Shown: positions 17,042 through 26,889, counted from the first letter of the stretch. The stretch: 64,000 nucleotides of DNA from Desulfoferrobacter suflitae (GCF_022603395.1 NZ_JAIBKA010000010.1:142055-206054); one strand, 5' to 3'. Made by a program: numbers and translations. Notes: generated by a model not told the origin, from the letters alone.

Positions 17042-17357
17042 GACATCTCCTTCACTTCAGACGACGATTACTGTGTGCTCGAACGGATTCAGAGGATCGG
17101 ACGGAGGATTTTGGATGAACGATTTAACGTCCATATTGAAAGTGTTGAAAGGCCATCACGTCCGTTTCCGACAAGTTGAAATTTTTATCACAAAATATGC
17201 TCCAAACAAAAGCGAAAACGAATCGGTCCATGAATTTATCTTTTCCGCTTTCATCTTGACGAGTCGCAAGGCCTTAATCTACCATACCCCTTCCTGATGC
17301 GGCGAATTCAGAGCCGAAAGTTTGTGGAACCGGCAAGCACATCTGCGAGGAGGGAAG
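17042..17357. other. Intergenic region between divergent genes
   Basis: About 316 bp between the start of the DUF1566 gene (minus) and the alpha/beta hydrolase (plus). It must contain promoters for both, but no convincing -35/-10 pair, terminator or repeat was seen. Short frames here lack Shine-Dalgarno sites and recognisable features. Confidence 0.5.
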
Positions 17358-18161
17358 ATGCCTTCGTGTCACTGCCAGGGAATCGACATCTACTATGAAA
17401 TCCAGGGCGCGGGACAGCCGCTCTTGTTTATCAGCGGCCTGAGTGGCGGAACCTGGTCATGGTATAAGCAAGTTCCTTTTTTTCAAAAACACTTCCAAAC
17501 CATTGTGTTCGACAACCGAGGCGCCGGACGTTCCAGTATGCCCGCCGGCCCTTACTCCGTCCGGCAGTTGGCAAACGATGCCGCCTGTCTGCTGGATCAC
17601 CTCGACAACAAAAAAATCTTTCTCGTGGGTCTCTCCATGGGAGGGATGATCGCCCAGGAATTGGCTCTGCTGCAACCGGATCGAGTTGCAGCCATGGTTC
17701 TCGGTTGTACTCATTGCGGCGGCACTCTCCGTGTGGCGCCCTCCCCGCATGTGCTGGCAACCCTTATGAACAACGAGGGGCTGGATCAGGAGCAAATCAT
17801 CGATAAAAACCTTCCCTTGTTTTTCAGCAACCGCTGCAGGGAGAAGCACCCGGAAGTGGTCGCGGCCTACCGCCAGGTGCAGCTGCAGGCGCCGCTTCAG
17901 CCCGAACACGCGTTTCACGCCCAGCTTCAGGCCATCGGCAACTTCGACTGCTGCGACCGGCTGCCTCAAATCCGAATTCCCACACTGATCCTCACCGGCA
18001 CCGAAGACGTCCTGGTACCCCGCCAAAACGCGCACCTGCTTGCCGAACGTATCGCTGGCGCCCAATTGGTTGAATTTGCGGGGGCCGGCCACGCACTTCA
18101 CGCAGAATGCGCCGATCAGTTGAATCAACTGAGCCTGGATTTTTTCAGCCAACACAGGTGA
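17358..18161 (+). CDS. Alpha/beta hydrolase
   Basis: 267 residues from the ATG at 17358, which has AGGAGGG just upstream (better than an in-frame start at 17322). Classical fold: FISGLSGGTWSW (oxyanion region), DNRGAGRSSMP, nucleophile elbow GLSMGG, acid in LTGTEDVLVP, and catalytic His in GAGHALH. Similar proteins include 3-oxoadipate enol-lactonase-like and other small-molecule esterases, but the substrate cannot be assigned. No signal peptide, so cytoplasmic. It converges with the next hydrolase, which is on the other strand. Confidence 0.85.
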   Translation: MPSCHCQGIDIYYEIQGAGQPLLFISGLSGGTWSWYKQVPFFQKHFQTIVFDNRGAGRSSMPAGPYSVRQLANDAACLLDHLDNKKIFLVGLSMGGMIAQELALLQPDRVAAMVLGCTHCGGTLRVAPSPHVLATLMNNEGLDQEQIIDKNLPLFFSNRCREKHPEVVAAYRQVQLQAPLQPEHAFHAQLQAIGNFDCCDRLPQIRIPTLILTGTEDVLVPRQNAHLLAERIAGAQLVEFAGAGHALHAECADQLNQLSLDFFSQHR

Positions 18162-18195
18162 AGCGCCCGCAAGATTTGCGACCCCGCTCAACACC

Positions 18196-18834
18196 TCACT
18201 CGTTTTTGAAGTGCCGGGCGAGGAACATGCCAATCTTTGCCGACAACAGCGCTTCATTGACCCCATAGAAGTGATCGCAACGGGGTAACAGCTCGACCTC
18301 GATCAATGCTTCGTCGACCGTTTGTTGCGCAATCCATTGGCGCAGAGAAGCCAACCTGCAGAAATCATCTCGATCGCCCAGGGTAATGAGACACGGGGTG
18401 GAAGGCAACGCCAGGTTTGCGAAGCTCAGAAAGTCCACCGGGGGTGATACCAGAATCGTGCAAGCCGGAGACAATTGCGGTCCGACTGCCTTCAGGGCGA
18501 CCCATGCCCCAAAGGAATACCCTCCCAAGCAGATCGTATCGAAACCTTGTTGAGAAAGATATGCAGCGACACCTTTGGTGTCTTCCGCCTCTCCTTCGCC
18601 TTCTCCATAGGACCCGCTGCTCCCTCCAACTCCCCGGAAATTGAACCTCAGGGTACTCCACCCGCAACTTCTCAGCGTTTTCTGCATGGCCACCACCACT
18701 CCATTATCCATGTCGCCGCCATACAGAGGATGAGGATGACAGACAATGGCGGCCGTTGACGGATTCTCTCCCCGGTCGAACAGACCCTCCAGCATGTGTT
18801 GCCCGGTGTCGATCATCAGGTTCCCTTCAGACAT
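18196..18834 (-). CDS. Alpha/beta hydrolase of the YbhN/dienelactone-like CHPHPLYGG type
   Basis: 212 residues. Motifs are IVCHPHPLYGGDMDN near the N-terminus, TLRFNFRGVGGSSGSYGEGEGEAED, nucleophile GYSFGA, and catalytic acid and His in LGDRDDFC and CDHFYG. This compact subgroup of serine hydrolases is conserved in many bacteria without a known natural substrate. Cytoplasmic by absence of a signal. Shares a convergent terminator region with the preceding hydrolase and is divergent from the patatin gene. Confidence 0.82.
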   Translation of the reverse strand: MSEGNLMIDTGQHMLEGLFDRGENPSTAAIVCHPHPLYGGDMDNGVVVAMQKTLRSCGWSTLRFNFRGVGGSSGSYGEGEGEAEDTKGVAAYLSQQGFDTICLGGYSFGAWVALKAVGPQLSPACTILVSPPVDFLSFANLALPSTPCLITLGDRDDFCRLASLRQWIAQQTVDEALIEVELLPRCDHFYGVNEALLSAKIGMFLARHFKNE

Positions 18835-18958
18835 GGCTATCCTCTTGTATTTGATTAAAAATTACATTAGATGTAGGGCTGAATTAAAAATAGCATCGGT
18901 GGGATGAATGTTCAATCCGATGACGACCGAACGATTCGCTATGCTGCGGAGCTGATGT

Positions 18959-19915
18959 ATGCCGCGTCAATTGTTCAAAACCGCTCTGGCACTGAGTGGG
19001 GGAGGTTCGAGAGCGCTGGCTCATCTGGGGGCCCTGGATGAGATCGTCAAGCATCGCGTTCAGCTGGATTTGATCACCGGCACCAGCATGGGCGCCATCA
19101 TTGGAGGCTTATACGCCTACTATCAGGACTTGCCAACGGTAACCGACAAGCTGCGGAACTTCCTGGAAAGCGAACTTTTCATCAAAACCCTCGCGCTGGC
19201 CACCGAGAACGAAGCCGAAGACACCTCGGAAAACCTGGTCAGTCGATTTTTGGGACTGTTCCGCAAGGGGATCTATTACACACATTCCATGGTCCGCTCG
19301 ACTCTTGTTTCCGAGGAGCTTTACCTGGAGGTGATGAGCCGGTTGATTCCGGATGACCCCATCGAGGGATTGCCCATACCCTTTGCCGCTGTTGCTCTGG
19401 ACATTGTCAATGGCGAGGAGATCGTGTTGCGCAGGGGCAGCTTGCGCAGAGCAGTTTCTGCCAGCGTTGCCATTCCGGGAATCCTTCCCGGCGTTCGCTA
19501 CGACGGACGCTGCCTGGTGGACGGCGGCTGGATAGACAACCTGCCGGCCACACCCGCCATTGCCATGGGAGCCCATTTCGTCATAGGAATTGATGCCTCC
19601 TCCCAGGTCGGCCAACTGGGACCTCTGCCCAATTCCGCCCTGGACACTCTGCACAGGTGCAATGACATCACCCGCATGCACTTGAGTCAGGAAAGAGGAG
19701 CCTGTGCTGACGCATTGCTTGTTCCGCACCTGGGGCACCTCTACTGGGCGGATTTCAGCCGTGTGGAAAGCTGCATCGAGGCCGGCCACGAAGTGGTTCG
19801 AAAAAACATCGGCAGGATCAGAAGAAAACGAAAGTTGCGGCGCATGATGACATTGAATGGCTCCGTCTATCCGGGACGCGCACCGGGATGGCGACGCCCT
19901 TTGATATTTTATTGA
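18959..19915 (+). CDS. Patatin-like phospholipase
   Basis: 318 residues. The patatin dyad is intact: oxyanion GGGSRALAHLGAL at about 14-26, nucleophile GTSMG near residue 42, and aspartate in VDGGWIDNLP near residue 188. These enzymes hydrolyse acyl ester bonds of membrane lipids. It lacks a signal peptide and the C-terminal BamA-like barrel of PlpD proteins, and resembles RssA-type stand-alone patatins. Its end lies 2 nt from the convergent thiD. Confidence 0.88.
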   Translation: MPRQLFKTALALSGGGSRALAHLGALDEIVKHRVQLDLITGTSMGAIIGGLYAYYQDLPTVTDKLRNFLESELFIKTLALATENEAEDTSENLVSRFLGLFRKGIYYTHSMVRSTLVSEELYLEVMSRLIPDDPIEGLPIPFAAVALDIVNGEEIVLRRGSLRRAVSASVAIPGILPGVRYDGRCLVDGGWIDNLPATPAIAMGAHFVIGIDASSQVGQLGPLPNSALDTLHRCNDITRMHLSQERGACADALLVPHLGHLYWADFSRVESCIEAGHEVVRKNIGRIRRKRKLRRMMTLNGSVYPGRAPGWRRPLIFY

Positions 19916-19917
19916 AA

Positions 19918-20730
19918 TCATTCAAAGTCTCGCCCGGCCAGCGGATACAGATCAAAAAAATGATGGACCGGACCCCGACCTTTGCCGATGGCGAGCCCCT
20001 TCTCAATGGCGCCCGTAATATAGTCCTTGGCCGACTCAACAGCTTTTTCCACCGAAAAGCCACGCGCCAGTCCTGCAGCTATGGCCGACGCAAAGGTACA
20101 GCCGGTGCCATGAGTATGCGGGGTATTATGGCGTACGTTGGCGAATTTTATAAAGTGCTTTCCATCGTACAAAATGTCCATTGGAGCGCCTTCCAGGTGG
20201 CCTCCTTTGATGACCACATAACGAGGGCCGAAGTCTTTGATGATGCGGGCTGCCTCTTTCATGGCAGGGGCCTCTTCCACCGCCATGCCGGTCAATGCGG
20301 ATGCTTCATGCAGATTCGGCGTAACCACCATCGCCAGGGGGAAGAGACGATGAATCATGGTATCGATGGCCTCTTCGCGCAGCAGACGATCGCCGCTCTT
20401 GGCAATCATCACCGGATCGACCACCAGGTTTTCAATGGCGAATTTTTCCATATCGGCAGCCACTCTGGCAATGATGGGCGCACTTGAAAGCATGCCCGTT
20501 TTCACTGCATCCACTCCGATATCGGTAACCACCGAATGGACCTGCATGGAAACAAAATCCGCATCCAGCTCGACGACAGCCTGCACTCCTACGGTGTTTT
20601 GAGCCGTCAGGGCAGTGATAGCACTCATGCCGTATACCCCGAGCGCGGCAAAAGTCTTGAGATCGGCCTGAATGCCGGCTCCACCCCCGGAATCTGAGCC
20701 CGCAATGGTGAGTGCTCGATAAATTCGCAT
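19918..20730 (-). CDS. thiD: Hydroxymethylpyrimidine/phosphomethylpyrimidine kinase
   Basis: 270 residues, the standard ThiD length. It phosphorylates HMP and HMP-P to HMP-PP for thiamine synthesis. The N-terminal ALTIAGSDSGGGAGIQADLKTF, the internal DPVMIAKSGDRLL and the C-terminal HGTGCTFASAIAAGLARG (anion hole and catalytic Asp/Cys region) are clear. No TPP-riboswitch-like leader was seen upstream. thiL and thiE follow further upstream on the same strand, so the three may be co-expressed. Confidence 0.93.
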   Translation of the reverse strand: MRIYRALTIAGSDSGGGAGIQADLKTFAALGVYGMSAITALTAQNTVGVQAVVELDADFVSMQVHSVVTDIGVDAVKTGMLSSAPIIARVAADMEKFAIENLVVDPVMIAKSGDRLLREEAIDTMIHRLFPLAMVVTPNLHEASALTGMAVEEAPAMKEAARIIKDFGPRYVVIKGGHLEGAPMDILYDGKHFIKFANVRHNTPHTHGTGCTFASAIAAGLARGFSVEKAVESAKDYITGAIEKGLAIGKGRGPVHHFFDLYPLAGRDFE

Positions 20731-20874
20731 AGGATCAATCCCTATTCCTCTAGCTTTTCACTGTTATGGCAACATGTCGGCAGACTCTTCCCGGCCAATC
20801 CGAAAGACTAAAGGCTGCACCGGGCCGCCTGGAGTCTCTCCAAAACGGCTGCAGAAAAGACCATTTGCCGCGCT

Positions 20875-21897
20875 TCACGGTGGCGCAAAATGATCCCATC
20901 CTCTTTTTTCCATCAAATAGGACAGCCTGCGGCCGTCCGGAAACAGCAGGTCAATGTCGCCCTGCGCAGCCGTTATTCGCCCTATCGCCCGGCAGGAAGT
21001 TCCTGTTTCGTTCACCAGCAGGCTCTCGATTGCGGCGGCCTGATCCGGGGAAGCGGTGAACAGCAATTCATAGTCTTCCCCGCCGGACAAAGCCCAGTCC
21101 AATCCTTCCACCCCTGAGGCCAAGGCCACTTGGGAACAGGCGGCGCCGACCGGCACCTGGTCGGCCCAGATTTCGGCTCCCACCCCGCTCGCCCTGCACA
21201 CATGCTCCAGATCTGCCATTAAACCGTCGCTGACGTCCACCATGGCGTGCACCTTGCCGCAGCGGCCGAGCACCCGACCCTCCCGCAAGCGCGGCCGGGG
21301 GGTGAGGTGTTTCACCATAACCCGCTGTCGAACCTCTTGCGCGACTTTGAGGCGATCATCACGCAGCACCTCAAGACCTGCCCTGGAGTCTCCCAGGGTG
21401 CCTGTAACGAGAATCAAATCTCCCTGCTTGGCGCCGTTCCTGAGGATGAGATTTTGCGGCTCTGCTTTCCCCATAAGGAAAAGATCGACCACCACCCCGC
21501 CGTCATTCTTGCTGACATTCCCTCCCACAATGGCGGCGGCGGCAGCCTCGATTTCTTCCAGCATGCCGCGGTACAGTTCATCGACAAAGCTCACGGGCCG
21601 GCTCGCAGGCAACGCAAGAGAAATCAGTGCCCACGCCGGAATTCCCCCCATGGCGGCAATGTCACTGACATTGATGGCGACGATTTTTCGGCCCAACTGA
21701 TAGGCGGAAATCCTTTCGGGCAAAAAGTGCACGCCTTCGATCTGGATGTCACAGGTGGCGAGCAGGTACTCGCGAGACCCGGTACGCAGGACCGCTACGT
21801 CATCGCCAACGCCGACCACCACATCGGGAGGTCCGGCAGGCAGGAAACGGGCTATTCTGTCGATTAAACCAAACTCTCCAAGATCGCTTATCAGCAT
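20875..21897 (-). CDS. thiL: Thiamine-monophosphate kinase
   Basis: 340 residues. ThiL phosphorylates thiamine phosphate to the active cofactor TPP. Motifs include VVGVGDDVAVL near residue 28 (metal and ATP binding), VAINVSDIAAMGGIPAWALISLALP, GGNVSKNDG, MVDVSDGLMADLEH and WALSGGEDYELLFT. The gene is 56 nt downstream of thiE on the same strand and 144 nt upstream of thiD. Confidence 0.93.
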   Translation of the reverse strand: MLISDLGEFGLIDRIARFLPAGPPDVVVGVGDDVAVLRTGSREYLLATCDIQIEGVHFLPERISAYQLGRKIVAINVSDIAAMGGIPAWALISLALPASRPVSFVDELYRGMLEEIEAAAAAIVGGNVSKNDGGVVVDLFLMGKAEPQNLILRNGAKQGDLILVTGTLGDSRAGLEVLRDDRLKVAQEVRQRVMVKHLTPRPRLREGRVLGRCGKVHAMVDVSDGLMADLEHVCRASGVGAEIWADQVPVGAACSQVALASGVEGLDWALSGGEDYELLFTASPDQAAAIESLLVNETGTSCRAIGRITAAQGDIDLLFPDGRRLSYLMEKRGWDHFAPP

Positions 21898-21953
21898 GAG
21901 CCCCTCTCACCCGACACGCCGCATACCTTAAAGAAAGCTGGTACGGATCGCCG

Positions 21954-22616
21954 TCAACGGCGCTCCGCCTTGGCAGCCTGGATCACATGGCACAACGTTT
22001 GCGCGGCTGAAAATGGGTCGTCTGCGGACAGCACCGCAGAGACCACACAAACGCCCTGCACCCCGCTGCGAATCAATTCGGCCGCGTTGGATTGGTTGAT
22101 CCCGCCGATGGCGACTACAGGCAGATGCGCCTCAGCCGCCAGCATTTTGATTCCATGCGGGCCCAAGGGAGTCTGGTGGTCGGGCTTGGTCGATGTGGCA
22201 AAGACGGGAGCCAGCGAGAGATAATCGGCCCCGTCCCGCTCTGCCTGCGCGATTTCTACAGCATTGTGCACCGTAACCCCGACCATCTTATCCTTCCCCA
22301 AAAGCCTTCGGGCAATGACGGCGGGCATATCCTCCTGGCCCACATGCACTCCATCGGCACCCACTGCAAGGGCAACATCGACCCGGTCGTTCACCAGGAA
22401 AAACGCCCCCAGTCGATGGCAAATGTCACATAATGCGGCGGCGGTCTCCACCATCTTTCGCGTGCCCGCCTGTTTGTCCCGATACTGGACGATTCCTGCG
22501 CCACCCTTTACGGCCGCCTCAACCGTTTGAGGGAGGGGGCGGCTTTGCGATAGGTTCGGATCGGTCACCAGATAGAGAGACCAGTCGACCGCTTTGCTCC
22601 TGCGCATGCCGTTCAC
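21954..22616 (-). CDS. thiE: Thiamine-phosphate synthase
   Basis: 220 residues. ThiE joins HMP-PP and the thiazole phosphate to give thiamine phosphate. Features of the TIM-barrel fold: LYLVTDPNL, VEAAVKGGAGIVQYRDKQAGT, FLVNDRVDVALAVGADGVHVGQEDMP, GVTVHNAVE, SLAPVFATSTKPD and VAIGGINQSN. Its start overlaps the end of the PilT-like gene by 4 nt, so translation may be coupled. Confidence 0.93.
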   Translation of the reverse strand: MNGMRRSKAVDWSLYLVTDPNLSQSRPLPQTVEAAVKGGAGIVQYRDKQAGTRKMVETAAALCDICHRLGAFFLVNDRVDVALAVGADGVHVGQEDMPAVIARRLLGKDKMVGVTVHNAVEIAQAERDGADYLSLAPVFATSTKPDHQTPLGPHGIKMLAAEAHLPVVAIGGINQSNAAELIRSGVQGVCVVSAVLSADDPFSAAQTLCHVIQAAKAERR

Positions 22617-23812
22617 TCCCCGGCAAACCCTTTGGATTGGCCGATTCGTTCAGAGTATTCCTGGTCGATTTGGAGCCCTTCAATGTCGGTAGTCTTTTCC
22701 CCACGTGCGGCTTTGATCTGGTCTATGCCGCGCTTGACCACAGCTCTTTTGGAAGCATATGCCAGCGCCGTTTCCTCGGTAATGAGCCCGTGCTGATAGA
22801 GGTCGATAATGTTGTCGTCGAAGGTGATCCAACCAAACGGCCGGGCCTGCTGTATCATTTCGTAAAATGTTTTGCCTTCCGACTCACCATGGACAATTGC
22901 TTCCCGGACCCGCAGATTCGTTCCCATGATCTCGAGCGCAGCCACGCGCCCGGTTGCGCCGGCTTTGGGGAGCAGCCGCTGGGATACAACCCAGCGCAGA
23001 CTGTCAGCCAGGCGGATGCGGATCAGTCGTTCTTCTTCCAATTCGAACATGCCGATGATTCTGTGAATGGTCTGACCGGCATCAACCGTGTGCAGCGTGC
23101 TCAGCACCAAATGGCCAGTTTCCGCTGCACTCAGAGCAATTTCAACCGTTTCACGATCCCTCATTTCTCCCACCAGAATCACCTTCGGCGCCTGTCGCAG
23201 AGCCGCCCGGAGTCCGTTGGCAAAACTATCGAAATCGAGGCCGAGTTCCCTTTGATTGAACGTGGCCCTCAGAGGCTCGTGGACGAATTCAACGGGGTCC
23301 TCCAGAGTGACCACGTGAACCGCTTTTTCGCGATTGATGATGTTGAGAACGGCCGCCAAGGTTGTGGATTTACCACTGCCGGTGGCACCCGTGACCAGGG
23401 CAATACCGTTCTTTTCCCGCGCCACTTCGCTGAGCACCGCGGGCAAGCCCAACTCATGCAAAGTCGGGACTTTGGTCGGGAGCTGGCGCATGACGATAGA
23501 ATAGTTGCCGCGTTGCGAAAAAATGTTGACTCTGAAGCGGGCTCTACCGGACAAATAATAGGAGACATCGCAGGAGCCATGGGTCAGGAGGTGGCGAATG
23601 CCGCGCCGATCATTGCCGACCAGGTTCAGCATCATCGTCTCGGTGTGATACGGGGTGAGCTTCTCGATGCCGAGATCTTGGCAAACGGCTTTGAGGAAAC
23701 CGTCGACCTCCGCCTGCAGGGGCTTACCGACGGTAAAGTTTATGTCCGACAATCGCGGGTTTTCGTCGAGCATGCGGCCAAGGATAAAATCGAATTCTTT
23801 GCGCGTCACCGA
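22613..23812 (-). CDS. PilT/PilU-type twitching motility ATPase
   Basis: About 399 residues from a GTG at 23812 preceded by GAGGT; a longer in-frame extension to 23890 lacks a good start. Walker A GATGSGKSTT, Asp box VVTLEDPVEFVH, Walker B VILVGEMRDRET and the His box LVLSTLHTVDAGQT define a PilT-family secretion ATPase. PilT and PilU disassemble type IV pili at the inner-membrane base. The C-terminal part keeps the FDDNIIDLYQHGLITEETAL retraction signature. The adjacent second PilT is closer to canonical PilT, so this one is probably PilU-like. No other pilus gene is in the window. Confidence 0.85.
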   Translation of the reverse strand, partial: SVTRKEFDFILGRMLDENPRLSDINFTVGKPLQAEVDGFLKAVCQDLGIEKLTPYHTETMMLNLVGNDRRGIRHLLTHGSCDVSYYLSGRARFRVNIFSQRGNYSIVMRQLPTKVPTLHELGLPAVLSEVAREKNGIALVTGATGSGKSTTLAAVLNIINREKAVHVVTLEDPVEFVHEPLRATFNQRELGLDFDSFANGLRAALRQAPKVILVGEMRDRETVEIALSAAETGHLVLSTLHTVDAGQTIHRIIGMFELEEERLIRIRLADSLRWVVSQRLLPKAGATGRVAALEIMGTNLRVREAIVHGESEGKTFYEMIQQARPFGWITFDDNIIDLYQHGLITEETALAYASKRAVVKRGIDQIKAARGEKTTDIEGLQIDQEYSERIGQSKGFAGE

Positions 23813-23969
23813 ATGAACCTCGATTGGACCGTTGCGTGCCGGCGGATCTTTCCCGCAAGCACATCGCTGCTGCACGATGGGCAGCAGCACCTATACTCAT
23901 GGAGATCAATCGCCGGTCGGCGGTAAGGGCTGCCGCAATCGGCGCGACTCCAGCGATGCCCCCCGGGCA

Positions 23970-25052
23970 TCAGACTTCGGTGAAGTCTGCGGGAGTCTCT
24001 GTCAAATAAGGCTTGAATTTTTCTTTGTCCACACACTTCATGTAAGCCTCATTGGGGTCAATTCGCCCCGCCTTGAGGTGAGCCATGATGCCATCGTCGA
24101 GAGTTTGCATGCCGTACTTTTTGCCGGTCTGGATGGCGGAGGGGAGTTGATGGGTTTTCGCTTCCCGGATCATGGCACGCACACCGTGCGTGGCCACCAT
24201 GATTTCCAAGACCGCGATGCGGCCCTTGACGTCCACGCGTTTAAACAGGGTCTGGGAAATGACGGCACGCAGACCATCTGCGAGAGTCGAGCGAATCTGC
24301 GGCTGTTCCCCGGTGGGAAAGACCTCGATGATACGATCGACGGTCTTGGCAGCACCGGTGGTGTGCAGCGTTGAGAAAACCAGATGACCGGTGGCAGCCG
24401 CTTCTATGGCCAGGCGTATGGTTTCCAGGTCTCTCATTTCACCCACCAGGATGATGTCGGGATCCTCACGCAACGATGCTCTCAGTGCACTGGTGAAAGA
24501 CTGCGTATGGGTGTTGATCTCACGGTGGTTGACCACACAGTTTTTGCTGGTGTGCACAAATTCAATGGGATCTTCGATGGTGATGATGTGGTCTTTGCGC
24601 TTGCGGTTGCATTCGTCGATGATGGCCGCGAGGGTTGTGGATTTACCGCTGCCGGTGGGACCGGTCACCAGCACCAGGCCGCGCGGGAGCAGGGCAAGCC
24701 TGCTGATCACCGGGGGAAGCCCCAACTGCTCTACGCTCATAATGTCACTGGGGATTTCACGAAAGACAGCGCCTATGCCGTTTTTTTGCCTGAAATAGTT
24801 GGCACGATAGCGGGCCAGACCGGTGATCTCATAAGAAAAATCGAGATCCCCCGTTTCTTCAAAAATTTTGATCTTGTCCTCAGGGGTAATCTCATACAGC
24901 ATGGACCTCAACTCGTCATCGTCCAGAACCTTGAATTTGACTCTCTCCAAATCGCCGCGAATTCGCAACACCGGCGCCTGACCGGAGACGAGATGCAGGT
25001 CGGAAGCCTTCTGTTCATGCATGAGCTTAAAGAATGCATCAATTCTGGCCAT
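23970..25052 (-). CDS. pilT: Type IV pilus retraction ATPase PilT
   Basis: 360 residues. PAS-like N-terminal domain (KASDLHLVSGQAPVLRIRGDL), Walker A GPTGSGKSTT, IITIEDPIEFVH, Walker B ILVGEMRDLETI, His box LVFSTLHTTGAAKT, and the C-terminal AIRE-like region MIREAKTHQLPSAIQTGKKYGMQTLDD. A hexameric motor that depolymerises pilin into the inner membrane. It lies about 157 nt upstream of the second PilT-like gene on the same strand. Confidence 0.92.
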   Translation of the reverse strand: MARIDAFFKLMHEQKASDLHLVSGQAPVLRIRGDLERVKFKVLDDDELRSMLYEITPEDKIKIFEETGDLDFSYEITGLARYRANYFRQKNGIGAVFREIPSDIMSVEQLGLPPVISRLALLPRGLVLVTGPTGSGKSTTLAAIIDECNRKRKDHIITIEDPIEFVHTSKNCVVNHREINTHTQSFTSALRASLREDPDIILVGEMRDLETIRLAIEAAATGHLVFSTLHTTGAAKTVDRIIEVFPTGEQPQIRSTLADGLRAVISQTLFKRVDVKGRIAVLEIMVATHGVRAMIREAKTHQLPSAIQTGKKYGMQTLDDGIMAHLKAGRIDPNEAYMKCVDKEKFKPYLTETPADFTEV

Positions 25053-25078
25053 AAAAGGGCCCTTTCAGTTTGGTCTTT

Positions 25079-26065
25079 CTAGAGGAACAGCCAGTTCTTC
25101 AGTCGCTTATCAAGTCGTTTGAGCCCTAAGTCCTGAGCCATTTGCAGGGCTTCAGCATATTCGTCGTGGGTGATGCTTCTACCCATGTGAGGCTTTCCCA
25201 GGGCACCTCCACAAGGCCGGTATTGATCCATAATATTGAGGTAGGTATTCTTGGAAATCTCACTGGCCAGAAATTTCAGTATCGGGCCGGTCCCGGCCAA
25301 ACCGGAGGGCATGACCAGATGCCGCACCAGGAGACCGCGCCAGGCGATCCCGCCCGCTTCCAATTGCAGATCGCCAACCTGACGATGCATTTCTCTGAAG
25401 GCTTGGCGCGCTCTTTCGGGGTAGTCGCGGGTGCCGCACATCTGGTCGGCCACCTGTGGGTCCCAGAACTTGAAGTCCGGCATGTAAATGTCCACAATTC
25501 CATCCAGCAGTCGCAGGGCCGAAACCCGCTCATAGCCTCCGCAATTGTACACCAGGGGCACCTTCAAACCCTTTTCAATCGCCTCGGGGAGCGCCTCGAG
25601 GATCTGCGGAATCACATGCGACGGTGTAACCAAGTTAATATTGTGGCACCCGCGTTTCTGCAGATCAAGCATGATGTTGGCCAGCTGTCCTGCCGTAACC
25701 GGAACACCTTCACCCCCGTGACTGATTTCATAGTTCTGGCAAAAAATGCAGAGCAGATTGCAATGGGAAAAAAATATGGTACCCGAACCGTTGCTGCCGA
25801 CCAAAGGTGATTCTTCGCCAAAGTGCGGTCCATAGCTGGCCACAACGGCCAAACGTCCGGTGCGGCAAAAGCCCACCTGGTTCTGCACGCGGTTGACTCG
25901 GCAAAACCTCGGGCACAGGGTGCATTTGGCCATCCAGCGAAGGCTCCGCTCGATGCTCCGCTGCAACCGACCATTCTGATGTGCTTCACGGTAGGCGGCC
26001 GGCATTGGCTGCCTCCTCACGCCAATTGATTCGGGCCACTGATCGAGCCTTTCATACCATTTCAC
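25079..26065 (-). CDS. PflX-like radical SAM protein
   Basis: 328 residues. The N-terminal CTLCPRFCRVNR and GFCRTG supply extra cysteines, and HCNLLCIFCQNYEISHGGEG is the CxxxCxxC radical SAM motif as found in the PflX/uncharacterised Fe-S family related to pyruvate formate-lyase activating enzymes. Later motifs NINLVTPSHVIPQI and VYNCGGYE also match. The target protein is unknown; relatives often accompany glycyl-radical or AMMECR1/Memo genes, which are absent here. An ATG at 26005 is an alternative start. Located 26 nt upstream of pilT. Confidence 0.85.
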   Translation of the reverse strand: MKWYERLDQWPESIGVRRQPMPAAYREAHQNGRLQRSIERSLRWMAKCTLCPRFCRVNRVQNQVGFCRTGRLAVVASYGPHFGEESPLVGSNGSGTIFFSHCNLLCIFCQNYEISHGGEGVPVTAGQLANIMLDLQKRGCHNINLVTPSHVIPQILEALPEAIEKGLKVPLVYNCGGYERVSALRLLDGIVDIYMPDFKFWDPQVADQMCGTRDYPERARQAFREMHRQVGDLQLEAGGIAWRGLLVRHLVMPSGLAGTGPILKFLASEISKNTYLNIMDQYRPCGGALGKPHMGRSITHDEYAEALQMAQDLGLKRLDKRLKNWLFL

Positions 26066-26097
26066 AGGCGGGCCGTGCAGGCACCCTCAATACTATC

Positions 26098-26736
26098 TCA
26101 CTCTTGTTCTTTGGCAAGGATAGCCACCTCAACGACTCCGTCAAGAGCCTTCTTGAACTTTCCGGCATCCTCTTCGGTTCCCACGATGGCTCCATAATGC
26201 ATGGGAATCGCAGCCAAACTTGGCTTTATGGTCTTGGCGGCCTGCACGGCCTCCTCAGCTGTCATGACATAGGTTCCGGAGACCGGCAGAAACGCGATAT
26301 CTGCTTCAATCTCCTCCATTTCCGGAATGAGGTCGGTGTCTCCTGCGTGAAAATAGCGCACACCATCGAGCGTCACAACAAAAGAAAGCATCCCCGCTTT
26401 CTTGGGGTGAAAATCTTTGTTGACATTGTACGCAGGCCAGACCTCAATACTCACTCCTTTCACCTGCAGGCGATCCCCCGGGGCAACGACCCGGATGTCG
26501 CCTTTGAGTTTTTTGGCTGAAGCGGCATCCGTGACAATCACTGTGTCCGGTTTCTGGATCTTTCCTACATCCTCTGAAGAGCAATGGTCGAAGTGTTCGT
26601 GAGTGATCAAGATGAGATCGGCGGGTTGCGTTGTGGATATTTGATAAGGGTCGAAATAGACCACCTGACTGCCCTCGATCCTTACCGTGTCATGACCAAG
26701 CCAGTGGATCTTTTTCAGGGCTTCTTGCAGATGCAT
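26098..26736 (-). CDS. Metallo-beta-lactamase fold hydrolase (UPF0173-like)
   Basis: 212 residues with the metal-binding THEHFDHC motif at about 45-52, SFVVTLDGVRYFHAGDTDLIPEM containing the third ligand, and MHYGAIVGT with the terminal His. This is the UPF0173/YtkL-like branch of the MBL superfamily, whose substrates are not firmly known. Cytoplasmic, no signal peptide. A GGAGG Shine-Dalgarno precedes the ATG. Confidence 0.85.
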   Translation of the reverse strand: MHLQEALKKIHWLGHDTVRIEGSQVVYFDPYQISTTQPADLILITHEHFDHCSSEDVGKIQKPDTVIVTDAASAKKLKGDIRVVAPGDRLQVKGVSIEVWPAYNVNKDFHPKKAGMLSFVVTLDGVRYFHAGDTDLIPEMEEIEADIAFLPVSGTYVMTAEEAVQAAKTIKPSLAAIPMHYGAIVGTEEDAGKFKKALDGVVEVAILAKEQE

Positions 26737-26889
26737 TGTCTCCTCCTTTTTGAAAAGGCAACACTTGCCGGCGACTTTTCAATTGGGTAACCTATTTTCC
26801 GATAACAACCTGCGGCAAATGCTGTCAAGTTCCGCACAGCCGGGGGTGGGCACTTCACATGCACGAACCTTGTACAAACCCGATACCTT

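Noticed and set aside
19918..22616. TPP riboswitch upstream of the thiD, thiL and thiE genes
   Set aside because: The short gaps contain no CUGAGA-type THI box, and thiE overlaps the upstream gene.
22433..23926. 497-codon plus-strand open frame opposite thiE and the PilT-like gene
   Set aside because: Antisense to genes with complete motif sets; no Shine-Dalgarno and no protein-like motifs.
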